Shown: in pieces, positions 31,923 to 40,968 of the stretch
Numbering within the stretch: the first letter of the stretch is position 1
Layout: each line of letters starts with the position of its first letter
Origin: Clostridia bacterium
Lineage (GTDB): Bacteria > Bacillota > Clostridia > Christensenellales > CAG-138
DNA: 45,657 nt
Reading direction: 5' to 3'
Assembly: GCA_017428025.1 (NCBI GenBank)
Contig: JAFRRO010000011.1
Coordinates: 1-45,657, forward strand
The notes under the pieces: model-generated
Database searches by the model: none
Told to the model about the DNA's origin: nothing
The model's input: the letters and a program-made list of their open reading frames with translations, nothing else
Translations under genes and position numbers: made by a program

Positions 31923-33346
31923 CGACTGCGGACTGGATCGCGGAACTGAACGGCGAACACGCCGCGGAAGCGCTGTCCGCGCTGTGCGTGTTTGCAAAGA
32001 CCAAACAGGGACGCGCAGAGATCGAGCAGGCGCTCGGTTCGCGCGCGGTCCTTTCTTTGTTGTCCGCAAGCGATCAGCCGAAGGTGCGAAAGAACCTCTA
32101 CCGCCTGATCGGCGCGCTGGGCAACGAAGCGGACGTCCCGATCCTTGCGCATGCGCTTGCAGCCGAAGAAACGCTGTTCGCCGTGCCGAGCATCCTGCTG
32201 TCGCTCGGAAAGCTCGGCGCAAAGGACGTCCTCGAAACGTACCGGATTCCGGTCTCGACGTCCGAAACGACGGACAAGCATATCGCGGAAATCACGCTCG
32301 CCTACGAAAAGGCGATGCAGCGGTTCGAGACCGTCGACGCGGCGAAGATCGAAACGCTTCCGCGTCCGTACGACATTTACTGCATGGCGCCGCACGGGTT
32401 TGCAAAGCAGCTTCAAAGCGAGCTTTCCGAGCTCGGCTTTGCGGGCAGGATCAAGGGCGACGCGGTCTGCATCCGGACGGCGGACATCGGCAGGGTGTAC
32501 TGCGCCGACGGCATGACGGAAGCGCTGCTGCCGATCGCGTTCGACGTGCCGATGGAGCCGAAACCGATCGCAAACGCGGTCAAAACCTGCATCGGCACCA
32601 GCTACCGCATCGAGGTGCGCGGCTATCTCAAGGACCGCAGCGGCTTCATCGAAAAGCTCAAAACGCTGCTCGACGGGCGCAACAACCCTTCGGCATACGA
32701 CTGCGAACTGCGCATCGATTCGCGAAACGACGTCTGCGATCTCTATTGGAAGCTCTGGAACGTCAGGGATACGCGCTATCCGTGGCGCAAGGGCACGATC
32801 CCCGCGTCGATCCATCCGGCGCTTGCGCATACCCTGACGCGCTACGCGCTTTCCCTGGTCAAAGAAGCGCGTCCGAGCGTGCTCGATCCGTTCTGCGGCA
32901 GCGGTTCGCTGCTGTTCGCGGCGGAGACGCAGCGCAGCTGCCGGTCGCTTTTAGGCGTCGACAAGAGCGGCACCGCGATCGCGATCGCGCGGGAGAACGC
33001 CAAGGCGGGCAGCAGCCGCGCAAGGTTCGTCTGCCGCGACATCCTGCGCTTTGAATCGCACGACGGCGCGGACCTTGTCGTGTCCAACATGCCGTTCGGA
33101 TCGCGTGTCGGCTCGCACCGCGACAACGAGCAGCTTTACGGCCGCTTCATGCGGCGGCTTCCGAACCTGATGCGAACCGGCGGCGTCGCGGTGCTGTATA
33201 CGACCGAGGGGAAGCTTCTGGAACGCCTGATCTGCGAGAATCCGCGCCTTGTATTGAAAGAAAAACTGCGCACCTATTCGGGCGGGCTGAGCCCGTGGGT
33301 GTTTGCGATCGAATTGTCCCGGCAACGGGAAGGAGAGGACCGGTGA
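31919..33346 (+). CDS. HEAT-repeat/N6-type methyltransferase fusion
   Basis: A 475-residue protein. Residues 1-130 are HEAT-like helices; about 140-240 are THUMP-like; about 290-450 are a Rossmann methyltransferase with DPFCGSGSLLFAAE (SAM loop) and SNMPFG (NPPF-type catalytic motif). The last is a variant with Met in place of the first Pro. It resembles Trm14/RlmL guanine-N2 methyltransferases. Start overlaps murG by four bases. Substrate unknown; rRNA or tRNA likely. Confidence 0.82.
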   Translation: MTTADWIAELNGEHAAEALSALCVFAKTKQGRAEIEQALGSRAVLSLLSASDQPKVRKNLYRLIGALGNEADVPILAHALAAEETLFAVPSILLSLGKLGAKDVLETYRIPVSTSETTDKHIAEITLAYEKAMQRFETVDAAKIETLPRPYDIYCMAPHGFAKQLQSELSELGFAGRIKGDAVCIRTADIGRVYCADGMTEALLPIAFDVPMEPKPIANAVKTCIGTSYRIEVRGYLKDRSGFIEKLKTLLDGRNNPSAYDCELRIDSRNDVCDLYWKLWNVRDTRYPWRKGTIPASIHPALAHTLTRYALSLVKEARPSVLDPFCGSGSLLFAAETQRSCRSLLGVDKSGTAIAIARENAKAGSSRARFVCRDILRFESHDGADLVVSNMPFGSRVGSHRDNEQLYGRFMRRLPNLMRTGGVAVLYTTEGKLLERLICENPRLVLKEKLRTYSGGLSPWVFAIELSRQREGEDR

Positions 33347-33405
33347 AGCCAAAACTGCAGCGCCTTGCCGCCCACCGTTTCGAAGCGCGCATTGAGCGAA
33401 AAGCA

Positions 33406-33434
33406 TTGACAAACCGGCAAAAAATCCGTACAAT
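33406..33434 (+). promoter_or_regulatory. Promoter of metG
   Basis: TTGACA (33406-33411), 17 bases, TACAAT (33429-33434). The leader is about 20 bases, too short for a T-box or S-box. Confidence 0.85.
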
Positions 33435-33458
33435 GTCTACCCAAAGGAGAGAGGACCT

Positions 33459-35408
33459 ATGAGACAGAAGTATTATATGACCACGGCGATCGCCTACGCT
33501 TCGGGCAAGCCGCACATCGGAAACACCTACGAGGCGATCCTCAGCGACAGCATCGCGCGCTGGAAGCGCTATGAGGGCTACGACGTGTATCTGCAGACCG
33601 GCACGGACGAGCACGGTCAGAAGATCGAGGAAAAGGCGAAGGCCGCAGGCGTCACGCCCAAGGAATACGTCGACAACGTCGCGGGCGATATCAAGCGCCT
33701 GTGGGACCTTGTCGGCACGTCCTACGACCGCTTCATCCGCACGACCGACGAGGATCATGTCCGTCAGGTACAGAAGATCTTCAAATATATGTACGACAAG
33801 GGCGATATCTACAAGGGCTATTACGAAGGAATGTACTGCGTGCCCTGCGAGTCGTTCTTCACGCCCTCACAGCTCAAAGACGGCAAATGCCCCGACTGCG
33901 GCAGAGAGGTGCAGCCCGCGAAGGAGGAGGCGTACTTCTTCAAGATGAGCAAGTATGCGCCCAAATTGATCGACTACATCAACACGCATCCGGATTTCAT
34001 CAAGCCCGTCTCGCGCAAGAACGAGATGATGAACAACTTCCTTCTGCCGGGACTGCAGGACCTGTGCGTGTCGCGCACGTCGTTCAAATGGGGCATTCCG
34101 GTCGACTTCGATCCGAAGCACGTCGTCTACGTCTGGCTCGACGCGCTGGCGAACTACATCACCTGCATCGGCTACGAATGCGGCGGCGAATCGTCGGCGC
34201 TGTTCCAAAAGCTCTGGCCCGCCGATCTGCACGTGATCGGAAAGGACATCATCCGCTTCCACACGATCTACTGGCCGATCTTTCTGATGTCTTTGGATCT
34301 GCCGCTGCCCAAGACCGTGTTCGGGCATCCGTGGCTTCTGCAGCAGGGCGACAAGATGAGCAAGTCCAAGGGCAACGTCATGTACGCGGACGACCTTTGC
34401 GAGCTGTTCGGCGTGGATGCGGTGCGCTACTATGTGCTGCATGAGATGCCGTACGACAACGACGGCTCGATCACGTGGGACAACCTGATCGAGCGCCTCA
34501 ATGCGGACCTTGCCAACACGCTCGGCAACCTCGTCAACCGTACCGTCGCGATGAGCAACAAGTATTTCGGCGGCGCCGTCCGGCGCACGGGCGTCGAAGA
34601 ACCGGTCGATGCGGAGCTCAAGACGGTCGCAACCGGCGCGCTTGCCCGCGTGCAGAAGGCGGTCGACGATCTGCGCATTGCCGACGCGCTTTCGGAACTC
34701 ATGAATCTGTTCAAGCGCTGCAACAAGTACGTCGACGAGACGGCGCCGTGGGTGCTCGCGAAGGATCCACAGATGCAGAACCGTCTTTCGGAAGTGCTTT
34801 ATAACCTCGTGGAAAGCATCTCGATCGGCGCAAACCTGCTCGCGCCGTTCCTGCCCGCGACCGCGGAGAAGATTCTCCGCCAGCTCAACGTCGAGCCGCG
34901 CGCGATCGAAACGCTCGAAACCTTCGGGCTGTATCCGCAGGGCGGACACGTCGCCGAAAAGCCGGAGATTCTCTTTGCGCGTCTCGATCCGAAGGCCGTC
35001 ATGGAGCAGGTCGAAGCTCTGCAGGCAAAGCAGAAGAAGCCCGAGGAGCCCGAACAGCCGGCGCTTCCCGAAATCAAGGACGAGATCACCTACGACACCT
35101 TCGAAAAGCTCGATCTTCGGCTTGCCAAGGTCGTCGCCTGCGAGGAGGTCAAGCGCTCCAAGAAGCTGCTGAAGCTCACCGTTTCCCTCGGCAATGAGGA
35201 GCGCACGGTCGTTTCCGGCATCAAGAACTGGTACAAGCCCGAAGACCTCGTCGGCAAAACGGTCGTGCTCGTCGCGAACCTCAAGCCGGTCACGCTCTGC
35301 GGCGTCGAAAGCCACGGCATGATCCTGTGCGCGTCCGATCCGGAGGATAAGGAGCTGGCTTTTGTGACGCCCGAAAAGCCGCTGACGCCGGGCTGGGTGG
35401 TACGCTGA
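33459..35408 (+). CDS. metG: Methionyl-tRNA synthetase
   Basis: A 649-residue class I synthetase charging tRNA-Met. HIGN motif (residues 19-22, in place of HIGH), zinc-binding Cys (about 127, 130, 144, 147), KMSKS at 299-303, and a C-terminal EMAP-like tRNA-binding domain (about 545-649). GAGAGGA precedes the ATG. The stop overlaps tatD's start. Confidence 0.97.
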   Translation: MRQKYYMTTAIAYASGKPHIGNTYEAILSDSIARWKRYEGYDVYLQTGTDEHGQKIEEKAKAAGVTPKEYVDNVAGDIKRLWDLVGTSYDRFIRTTDEDHVRQVQKIFKYMYDKGDIYKGYYEGMYCVPCESFFTPSQLKDGKCPDCGREVQPAKEEAYFFKMSKYAPKLIDYINTHPDFIKPVSRKNEMMNNFLLPGLQDLCVSRTSFKWGIPVDFDPKHVVYVWLDALANYITCIGYECGGESSALFQKLWPADLHVIGKDIIRFHTIYWPIFLMSLDLPLPKTVFGHPWLLQQGDKMSKSKGNVMYADDLCELFGVDAVRYYVLHEMPYDNDGSITWDNLIERLNADLANTLGNLVNRTVAMSNKYFGGAVRRTGVEEPVDAELKTVATGALARVQKAVDDLRIADALSELMNLFKRCNKYVDETAPWVLAKDPQMQNRLSEVLYNLVESISIGANLLAPFLPATAEKILRQLNVEPRAIETLETFGLYPQGGHVAEKPEILFARLDPKAVMEQVEALQAKQKKPEEPEQPALPEIKDEITYDTFEKLDLRLAKVVACEEVKRSKKLLKLTVSLGNEERTVVSGIKNWYKPEDLVGKTVVLVANLKPVTLCGVESHGMILCASDPEDKELAFVTPEKPLTPGWVVR

Positions 35409-36181
35409 TGAACATCTTCGATACACATGCACATCTTCTGGACGAGCAGTTTGACGCGGACCGCGAGCAGCTGCTCGTCTCGCTTCCCGAACAGGGGATC
35501 ACGCACGTCATGGAAGCCTGCTGCGACGAGGCGGGGATCGACCGGGTGATCGAACTTGTGGCGCGAACGCCGTATTTTTACGGCAGCGCGGGCGTGCATC
35601 CGCATTCGGCGGACGAATGGAAGCCCGAAACGGCGGATCATATCAGAGCGGCGCTCGGGCACGAGCGCATGGTCGCGATCGGCGAGATCGGGCTCGACTA
35701 TCACTACGATTTCTCCCCGCGCGAAACGCAGCGCGACTGCTTCGACGCGCAGCTGGCGCTTGCCGCAGAGCTGCGCCGTCCGGTTATCATCCACGACCGC
35801 GAGGCGCACGGCGACACGATGGATCTTCTGCGGCACTACCGCGGCAGACTGTCCGGCGTGATGCACTGCTTTTCGGCAAGCTATGAGATCGCAAAGGAGT
35901 GCATCGATCTCGGGCTCTATATCGCGTTCGGCGGGGCGCTGACGTTCAGAAACGCGGTCAACCAGTGGGCGATTGCCGCAAAGCTTCCGCTCGACCGGCT
36001 GCTGATCGAAACCGACTGCCCCTATATGACGCCGGTCCCGTTCCGCGGCAAACGCAACGATCCGTCGCTGATCGTCTATACGCTCGACAAACTTTCGGAA
36101 CTGCGCGGCGCGGACCGCGAGGCGCTTGCGGAGATTCTGTACGATAACAGCTTCCGTGCGTTCGGCATCGAACAAGCGTAA
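35408..36181 (+). CDS. tatD: TatD-family DNase
   Basis: A 257-residue metal-dependent hydrolase with DTHAHL, GVHPHS, GEIGLDYHYD, IHDREAH, HCFSAS and IETDCPYMTP motifs. TGATG overlap with metG shows coupling. Such proteins act as DNase or RNA-processing nucleases. Confidence 0.93.
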   Translation: MNIFDTHAHLLDEQFDADREQLLVSLPEQGITHVMEACCDEAGIDRVIELVARTPYFYGSAGVHPHSADEWKPETADHIRAALGHERMVAIGEIGLDYHYDFSPRETQRDCFDAQLALAAELRRPVIIHDREAHGDTMDLLRHYRGRLSGVMHCFSASYEIAKECIDLGLYIAFGGALTFRNAVNQWAIAAKLPLDRLLIETDCPYMTPVPFRGKRNDPSLIVYTLDKLSELRGADREALAEILYDNSFRAFGIEQA

Positions 36182-36198
36182 AACTCCAAAATCAAAAG

Positions 36199-36229
36199 GA
36201 CTGCCGTTGCTTTCGGCAGTCTTTTTTTT
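36199..36229. terminator. Terminator after tatD
   Basis: GACTGCCG (36199-36206) pairs with CGGCAGTC (36214-36221), followed by T8; on minus a shorter T-run follows. Confidence 0.9.
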
Positions 36230-36234
36230 GCTTC

Positions 36235-38157
36235 TCATTCCTCGTCGTCGTCCGGCGTTGTAGGTTTCGGCGTATTGACCGGCGCGGCGGTGACCTCCGC
36301 ACTGCCGATCTTGTACTTCGGATAGATGACCTTGTAGACCGTCTCCTCGGTGCGGATCGTCTTGACAAACGAGCCGTTCACGTACTTGTCGACATAGGTC
36401 TTGACCTTGTATCCGTCGTGCGGATTGCGGATCAGCACCGGCTTCGCGCTCGAAAGCATCGACTTGTCGACCTCGTATTCGTACTTGGACTGGTCGTCTG
36501 CGGGCGTATGCTCCAGGATCTCGTTGCGGCAGCGGTATTCGACGCCCGGCTGCTCCACGCCGTAGATTTCGACGTTGATGTTCTTGCGGCGATTGCTCGA
36601 CTTGTTCTGCGTGATGTACACGAACATATAGATCGTGTTGCCGGTGTCGTTCTTGAACCCGAAATCGATGTGGTTGTCCTTATAGTCCACGGTCGCGTCG
36701 AAGCCGAGCCCGTCCTCAAAGTGATCGGTCACGTAGTCCGACGGGATGCTGTGTCCGCGCCGCGTGATGTTCGTGATGCCTGCGCGCAGGACCGCGTTGA
36801 ACATCGTCGTGCTGATCTGGCACACGCCGCCGCCCGGTTCCTTGCGATAGCCGGAGCCCTGATAGACCGCGTTCGCAAGCGCCCAGCCCTTCTTTTCGGA
36901 GCGTTCGCCGGTCTTCTTGTTGAAGCTGAACGACTTGCCGGGCGCAAGCTCCACAACCTGCATCATGCCGACCGCCTTGGTGATGTTGATGTCGCGGTTC
37001 ATGCAGTTTTCGGCGACAGCCGGATCGGTCGAGGACGAGCCCTTGAAGCGGTAGTTGGTCGTATAGCTGCCGAGCAGGTGATACTGCGACTGCAGCATTT
37101 CGATCGTGACCTCTGGCTCGGAGACGGCAACCGTCGGCGTCAGATCCGCGGTATAGTCGCCCGCGTTCAGCGCGTCGGTGATCTGGCGTTCGAGCGCGTC
37201 GGAGTCGATGCGCGCGCCGTTCGTGCCGGGCGTGAACTCCCAGTACGGCTGATAGTATTTCACGTCGTCGATCTTGTTGGTCTTAAACTTGATCTCCGCC
37301 GTCGCGTTGACCGCGTGGCTCGGGATCTGCTCGTTCAGCGGCTGCAGCGCGGTGCGTAAGGCCTCGGAGCTGAACGTCGGTGCAAGCTTCAGCGTCTGCG
37401 GCGCGTCGCTCTGCGCGGCGAGCAGCAGGGCGTCCTCAAGGGATTCCGAGAAGTCGAGCCCGATGTCGTCGGCATGCAGCGTGATATAGTGCTCCTCATA
37501 GGTGACCATGATCGCGACGGAATTTCTGGTGCGCGCGATCGAATCGTTCAGCTTTCTGCGCGCTTCGGCGACCGTCAGGTTCTGCACCTGCACGCCGTCG
37601 ATCGTCACGTCCGATCCGATCACCGTCTCGTCAAGCGTCGCCGCCGCAGGCGTCTCGCCGGGCTTCGGCGTGTCGGACACGGCGGTCGTTTCGCCCTGGC
37701 AGCGCTCGCGTCCGCCGCAGGCGAAGTAGTTCAGAAGCAGGATCGTGCCGACCAGCACAAGCACTGCGAACAGCAGGAACGCGCCCGCAAGCAGCAGCCT
37801 GCGCTTTTTCTTTTTGCTGATTCTGCGTTTGCGCTTCTTCGGCGGCTGATTCGATCCGCCGGAGGACGATGCGCGCTTCGTGCCGGAGGCGCTGTGCGTC
37901 GAGGAGGCGCGGGACGCGGAAGCGGAGCGCGGCGCGGCGGTGCCGCTGCGGGTTGCTGCCTGCGCGGTCGTTTCGCGTTCGACGGCTCTGCGTTCGCTGG
38001 AAAAGCGCAGCGTGCCGTTCGCCGCCTCGAAGGGGTTCTCGGCGCTGCGGTCGGGCTGCACGGAAAAAGGCTTTCGCTCCGGATAGGTACGTGCGAAAGC
38101 GGAGGGTTCCGTATCGATTTGCGGGCGTACTGCGCCCGTCGGGACTGTCGTTGTCAT
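36235..38157 (-). CDS. VanW-family envelope protein
   Basis: A 640-residue protein. Residues 1-118 are low-complexity and basic, ending in KKRKRRISKKKKRR; one helix (about 121-144). A PG_binding_4-like part (about 165-290) and VanW domain (about 390-530) with ELAPGKSFSFNKKTGERS, EPGGGVCQISTTMFNAVLRAG and GHSIPSDYV. A G5-like C-terminal end follows. VanW's function is unknown; it is common in Clostridia. ATG lies eight bases past a TATAAT box without ribosome binding site. Confidence 0.9.
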   Translation of the reverse strand: MTTTVPTGAVRPQIDTEPSAFARTYPERKPFSVQPDRSAENPFEAANGTLRFSSERRAVERETTAQAATRSGTAAPRSASASRASSTHSASGTKRASSSGGSNQPPKKRKRRISKKKKRRLLLAGAFLLFAVLVLVGTILLLNYFACGGRERCQGETTAVSDTPKPGETPAAATLDETVIGSDVTIDGVQVQNLTVAEARRKLNDSIARTRNSVAIMVTYEEHYITLHADDIGLDFSESLEDALLLAAQSDAPQTLKLAPTFSSEALRTALQPLNEQIPSHAVNATAEIKFKTNKIDDVKYYQPYWEFTPGTNGARIDSDALERQITDALNAGDYTADLTPTVAVSEPEVTIEMLQSQYHLLGSYTTNYRFKGSSSTDPAVAENCMNRDINITKAVGMMQVVELAPGKSFSFNKKTGERSEKKGWALANAVYQGSGYRKEPGGGVCQISTTMFNAVLRAGITNITRRGHSIPSDYVTDHFEDGLGFDATVDYKDNHIDFGFKNDTGNTIYMFVYITQNKSSNRRKNINVEIYGVEQPGVEYRCRNEILEHTPADDQSKYEYEVDKSMLSSAKPVLIRNPHDGYKVKTYVDKYVNGSFVKTIRTEETVYKVIYPKYKIGSAEVTAAPVNTPKPTTPDDDEE

Positions 38158-38165
38158 GATTTCGT

Positions 38166-38194
38166 ATTATAACAGGGAATAACCGGTTTCTCAA
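38166..38194 (-). promoter_or_regulatory. Promoter of the VanW gene, likely leaderless
   Basis: TTGAGA (38189-38194), 17 bases ending TGT, TATAAT (38166-38171). Eight bases (ACGAAATC) to the ATG at 38157. Confidence 0.7.
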
Positions 38195-38220
38195 TAGATT
38201 TGAGAACGTTTTTGAAAATT

Positions 38221-38249
38221 TTGCATTTCTGACGCATTTGTGGTAAAAT
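38221..38249 (+). promoter_or_regulatory. Promoter of trmL
   Basis: TTGCAT (38221-38226), 17 bases ending TGG, TAAAAT (38244-38249). Same -35 as the rpmB promoter. Confidence 0.75.
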
Positions 38250-38272
38250 CGAACCGGCAGGGGAGGACGGAT

Positions 38273-38734
38273 ATGCTTCATATTGTATTGGTAGAGCCGG
38301 AGATTCCGAGCAACACGGGCAACATTTCAAGGACCTGCGCCGTCACCGGCGCGGCGCTGCACCTCGTGCGCCCGCTCGGCTTTTCGACCGACGACAAGAG
38401 CCTGAAACGGGCGGGGCTCGATTACTGGCATTCGTTGACGCTGTTCTATCACGACAGCATCGAGGAGGTCTGGGCGCAGTACCCGGACGCGCGCTTTTTC
38501 TACTGCTCGACGCACGCGCAGAACCGCTATGACGAAGTCGCGTTCCGGGACGGCGACTTTCTGGTGTTCGGCAAGGAGACGGCGGGACTGCCGAAATCCC
38601 TGCTCGCCGCGCACGCCGACGAGGCGATCCGCATCCCGATGGGCGACGGACAGCGTTCGCTGAATCTTTCAAACGCCGTGGCGATCGTCGTGTATGAAGC
38701 GCTGCGGCAGAACGACTTTTTCGGTATGCGATAG
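38273..38734 (+). CDS. trmL: tRNA (cytidine(34)-2'-O)-methyltransferase
   Basis: A 153-residue SPOUT methyltransferase modifying wobble position 34 of tRNA-Leu. Motifs are EPEIPSNTGNISRTCA, GLDYW, FGKETAGLP and RIPM...RSLNLSNAVAIV. GGGGAGG lies before the ATG. Length is normal. Confidence 0.94.
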   Translation: MLHIVLVEPEIPSNTGNISRTCAVTGAALHLVRPLGFSTDDKSLKRAGLDYWHSLTLFYHDSIEEVWAQYPDARFFYCSTHAQNRYDEVAFRDGDFLVFGKETAGLPKSLLAAHADEAIRIPMGDGQRSLNLSNAVAIVVYEALRQNDFFGMR

Positions 38735-38795
38735 ACGGAAGCCGCAGAAAGCGGCGGAATTCGCAAAAAAACTTTTGTTTTCCGAAAAATAATGC

Positions 38796-38824
38796 TTGCA
38801 TTGTTGAAAACGTTGTGGTAGTAT
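38796..38824 (+). promoter_or_regulatory. Promoter of rpmB
   Basis: TTGCAT (38796-38801), 17 bases ending TGG, TAGTAT (38819-38824). Confidence 0.72.
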
Positions 38825-38859
38825 TGCAATGTTCGAGTTTTAGCAAGGAGGTGGACTGA

Positions 38860-39051
38860 ATGGGTAAGTTCTGTGAAGTCTGCAAGAAAGGAACCATGTC
38901 CGGCAATCTGGTCAGCCATTCCAATCGCAAGACCAAGCGCAGCTGGGCGCCGAATATCCAGACCGTGCACGTCGTCGTCGACGGGCGCGTTCAGAAGATG
39001 AGCGTCTGCACTCGCTGCCTGCGTTCCGGCAAGGTCGCAAGAAGCAACTGA
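38860..39051 (+). CDS. rpmB: 50S ribosomal protein L28
   Basis: A 63-residue ribosomal protein of the zinc-binding type: CEVCKKG near the start and CTRCLRSGKV near the end give four cysteines. NRKTKRSWAPNIQ is the family core. AAGGAGGTGG precedes the ATG. Single-gene unit with its own promoter and terminator. Confidence 0.96.
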   Translation: MGKFCEVCKKGTMSGNLVSHSNRKTKRSWAPNIQTVHVVVDGRVQKMSVCTRCLRSGKVARSN

Positions 39052-39070
39052 GCAATCCTTGAGAAAAACA

Positions 39071-39097
39071 AAAGCCACCGGTCATAGGTGGCTTTTT
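39071..39097 (+). terminator. Terminator of rpmB
   Basis: AAAGCCACC (39071-39079) pairs with GGTGGCTTT (39087-39095), then TT. It ends 13 bases before the next ATG. Confidence 0.88.
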
Positions 39098-39110
39098 GTC
39101 GCAACAGCGT

Positions 39111-39854
39111 ATGATCATCACAAGCAGAAGCAACGACCGCATCAAGGCGGTCCAGAAACTGCAGAGCGCAAAGGCGCGCAAAGAGACCGGCTTGCACCTC
39201 ATCGAGGGGGACAAGCTGGTTTCGGATGCGATCGCGTCCGGCGCAAAGGTGCAAACCGTGTACGCGCTCGAATCGGTGCCGCCGTTTGACGGGATCGAAA
39301 CGGTCTTCGTCGGCGAGAGCGTACTCGAAGCGCTCTGCACCGCCAAGACGCCGCAGCGCATGTGCGCAACGGTGGAAACGCCGTCGTGCGCCTGCCCCGA
39401 AACGTATCCGGACGGGCTGATCGTCGTACTCGACCGGCTGCAGGATCCCGGCAACCTCGGTACGATCCTCAGAACCGCCGACGCTTTGGGTGCCGTCGGC
39501 GTGCTTTTGAGTCCCGACTGCGCCGATCCGTTCTCCCCGAAATCGCTCCGCGCGGCGATGGGCTCGACCTATCATCTGCCGGTGTGGACCGGTTCGCTCG
39601 AAACGGAGCTCGACCGGCTGAATAGCGGGGGCTTCACCTGCGTCTGCGGGCACCTTGCGGGCGGGGATTCGCTGCCCGCGCCGTCAAAACGCATGGCGCT
39701 CGTCGTCGGAAACGAGGGGCAGGGCGTTTCGGATGCGGTCGCAAGCCGCTGCATCCGCTACCGCATGCCGATGCGCGGACGCGCCGAATCGCTGAATGCC
39801 GCGGTGTTTGCCGCGTTGATGATACAGTCTCTGATCAACGTCATGCCGGAATAA
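39111..39854 (+). CDS. TrmH-family RNA 2'-O-methyltransferase
   Basis: A 247-residue SPOUT enzyme methylating 23S rRNA or tRNA ribose. N-terminal substrate-binding part with SRSNDRIKAVQKLQSAKAR, then PGNLGTILRTADALG, LVVGNEGQGVSD and MRGRAESLNAAVFAAL. No ribosome binding site precedes the ATG, which lies right after rpmB's terminator; TTG at 39096 is in frame but worse. The next gene begins nine bases on. Confidence 0.9.
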   Translation: MIITSRSNDRIKAVQKLQSAKARKETGLHLIEGDKLVSDAIASGAKVQTVYALESVPPFDGIETVFVGESVLEALCTAKTPQRMCATVETPSCACPETYPDGLIVVLDRLQDPGNLGTILRTADALGAVGVLLSPDCADPFSPKSLRAAMGSTYHLPVWTGSLETELDRLNSGGFTCVCGHLAGGDSLPAPSKRMALVVGNEGQGVSDAVASRCIRYRMPMRGRAESLNAAVFAALMIQSLINVMPE

Positions 39855-39863
39855 GGAGAAGTT

Positions 39864-40964
39864 ATGGAACAACAGAATTCGATTCATACCATCGTGATCA
39901 CGGGCGGACCGTGCGCGGGCAAAACCACCGCGATGAGCTGGCTGCAGAACGCGCTGACCGATGCGGGCTATGCGGTCATGTTCATTCCGGAGACCTGCAC
40001 CGATCTCAACAACAGCGGCGTCACGGCAAGAGCGTCGCGCACGAACTTCGATTTTCAGCGCGTGCAGGTGCGCTATCAGCTTCTGCGCGAGCAGATCTAC
40101 CGCCAGGCGGCGGAGGCGAGCGCGTCAAAGGAGGTCGTGGTCGTCTGCGACCGCGGTTCCATGGACGACAAGCCCTATATGACCGCGGAGGAATTCGCCG
40201 CGATTCTCAAGGAGCTCGGGCAGAACGAGGTCGCGTTCCGCGACAAGTACGACGCCGTGTTCCACATGGTGACCGCCGCGAAGGGCGCGGAGGCGTTCTA
40301 TACGACCGACAACAACACCGCGCGCGTGGAAACGCTCGAGGAGGCGATCGAGCTTGATCAAAAGACGCTCGCCGCATGGGCGGGGCATCCGCATCTTCGC
40401 ATCATCGACAACTCCACCGACTTCAACGGCAAGCTCGTGCGGCTTCTGCGCGAGGTCATGACCGCGCTCGGCAAGCCCGCGCCGTTCGAACACGCAAGGC
40501 GCTTCCTCGTGGATCTTCCGGACCGCGGCTGGCTCGAAACGCATCCCGGATGCCGCCGCGTCGAGATCATCCAGACGTACCTCACCGACGTGCAGGGCGA
40601 AAAGCGCCGCATCTGCATGCGCGGCAGCGACGGCAGCTACATCTATTATCTGACGACGCACTGCACCGGCACGGACGGCAGCCGGATCGAGACCGAGAAG
40701 CGGCTCTCGCTCGACGACTATCAGCGCCTGATGATGGAGGCGGATCCGATGTGTCTGCCGATCCGCAAGACGCGCTACTGCCTCGTCGACGACGGACGCG
40801 CGTACGAGGTCGATTTCTATCCGAACTGGACCGATCGCGCGATGCTGCAGGTCGAGATGAACGACCCGAACGCAACGGTGCACATTCCTTCGAACTTCCG
40901 CGTGCGGCGCGAGGTCACCGACGATCCGGATTACCAGAACTACGCGCTTGCGCGCATCCGCTGA
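39864..40964 (+). CDS. P-loop ATPase - CYTH fusion protein
   Basis: A 366-residue protein. Residues 1-185 form a NadR-like P-loop kinase domain (AAA_28) with Walker A GGPCAGKTT (14-22) and VVVCDRGSMDD. Residues 200-366 form a CYTH triphosphate-binding domain (VEIIQTYL, RICMRGSDGSY, ETEKRLSLDDY, YEVDFYP). CYTH domains bind triphosphates or nucleotides; the fusion suggests phosphate-transfer on a nucleotide. GGAG is six bases before the ATG. Function unknown. Confidence 0.86.
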   Translation: MEQQNSIHTIVITGGPCAGKTTAMSWLQNALTDAGYAVMFIPETCTDLNNSGVTARASRTNFDFQRVQVRYQLLREQIYRQAAEASASKEVVVVCDRGSMDDKPYMTAEEFAAILKELGQNEVAFRDKYDAVFHMVTAAKGAEAFYTTDNNTARVETLEEAIELDQKTLAAWAGHPHLRIIDNSTDFNGKLVRLLREVMTALGKPAPFEHARRFLVDLPDRGWLETHPGCRRVEIIQTYLTDVQGEKRRICMRGSDGSYIYYLTTHCTGTDGSRIETEKRLSLDDYQRLMMEADPMCLPIRKTRYCLVDDGRAYEVDFYPNWTDRAMLQVEMNDPNATVHIPSNFRVRREVTDDPDYQNYALARIR

Positions 40965-40968
40965 ACCG

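Noticed and set aside
33347..33458. T-box or S-box leader before metG
   Set aside because: The promoter leaves a leader of about 20 bases, too short for either.
38742..38760. Hairpin GCCGC/GCGGC after trmL as terminator
   Set aside because: No T-run follows on the plus strand.
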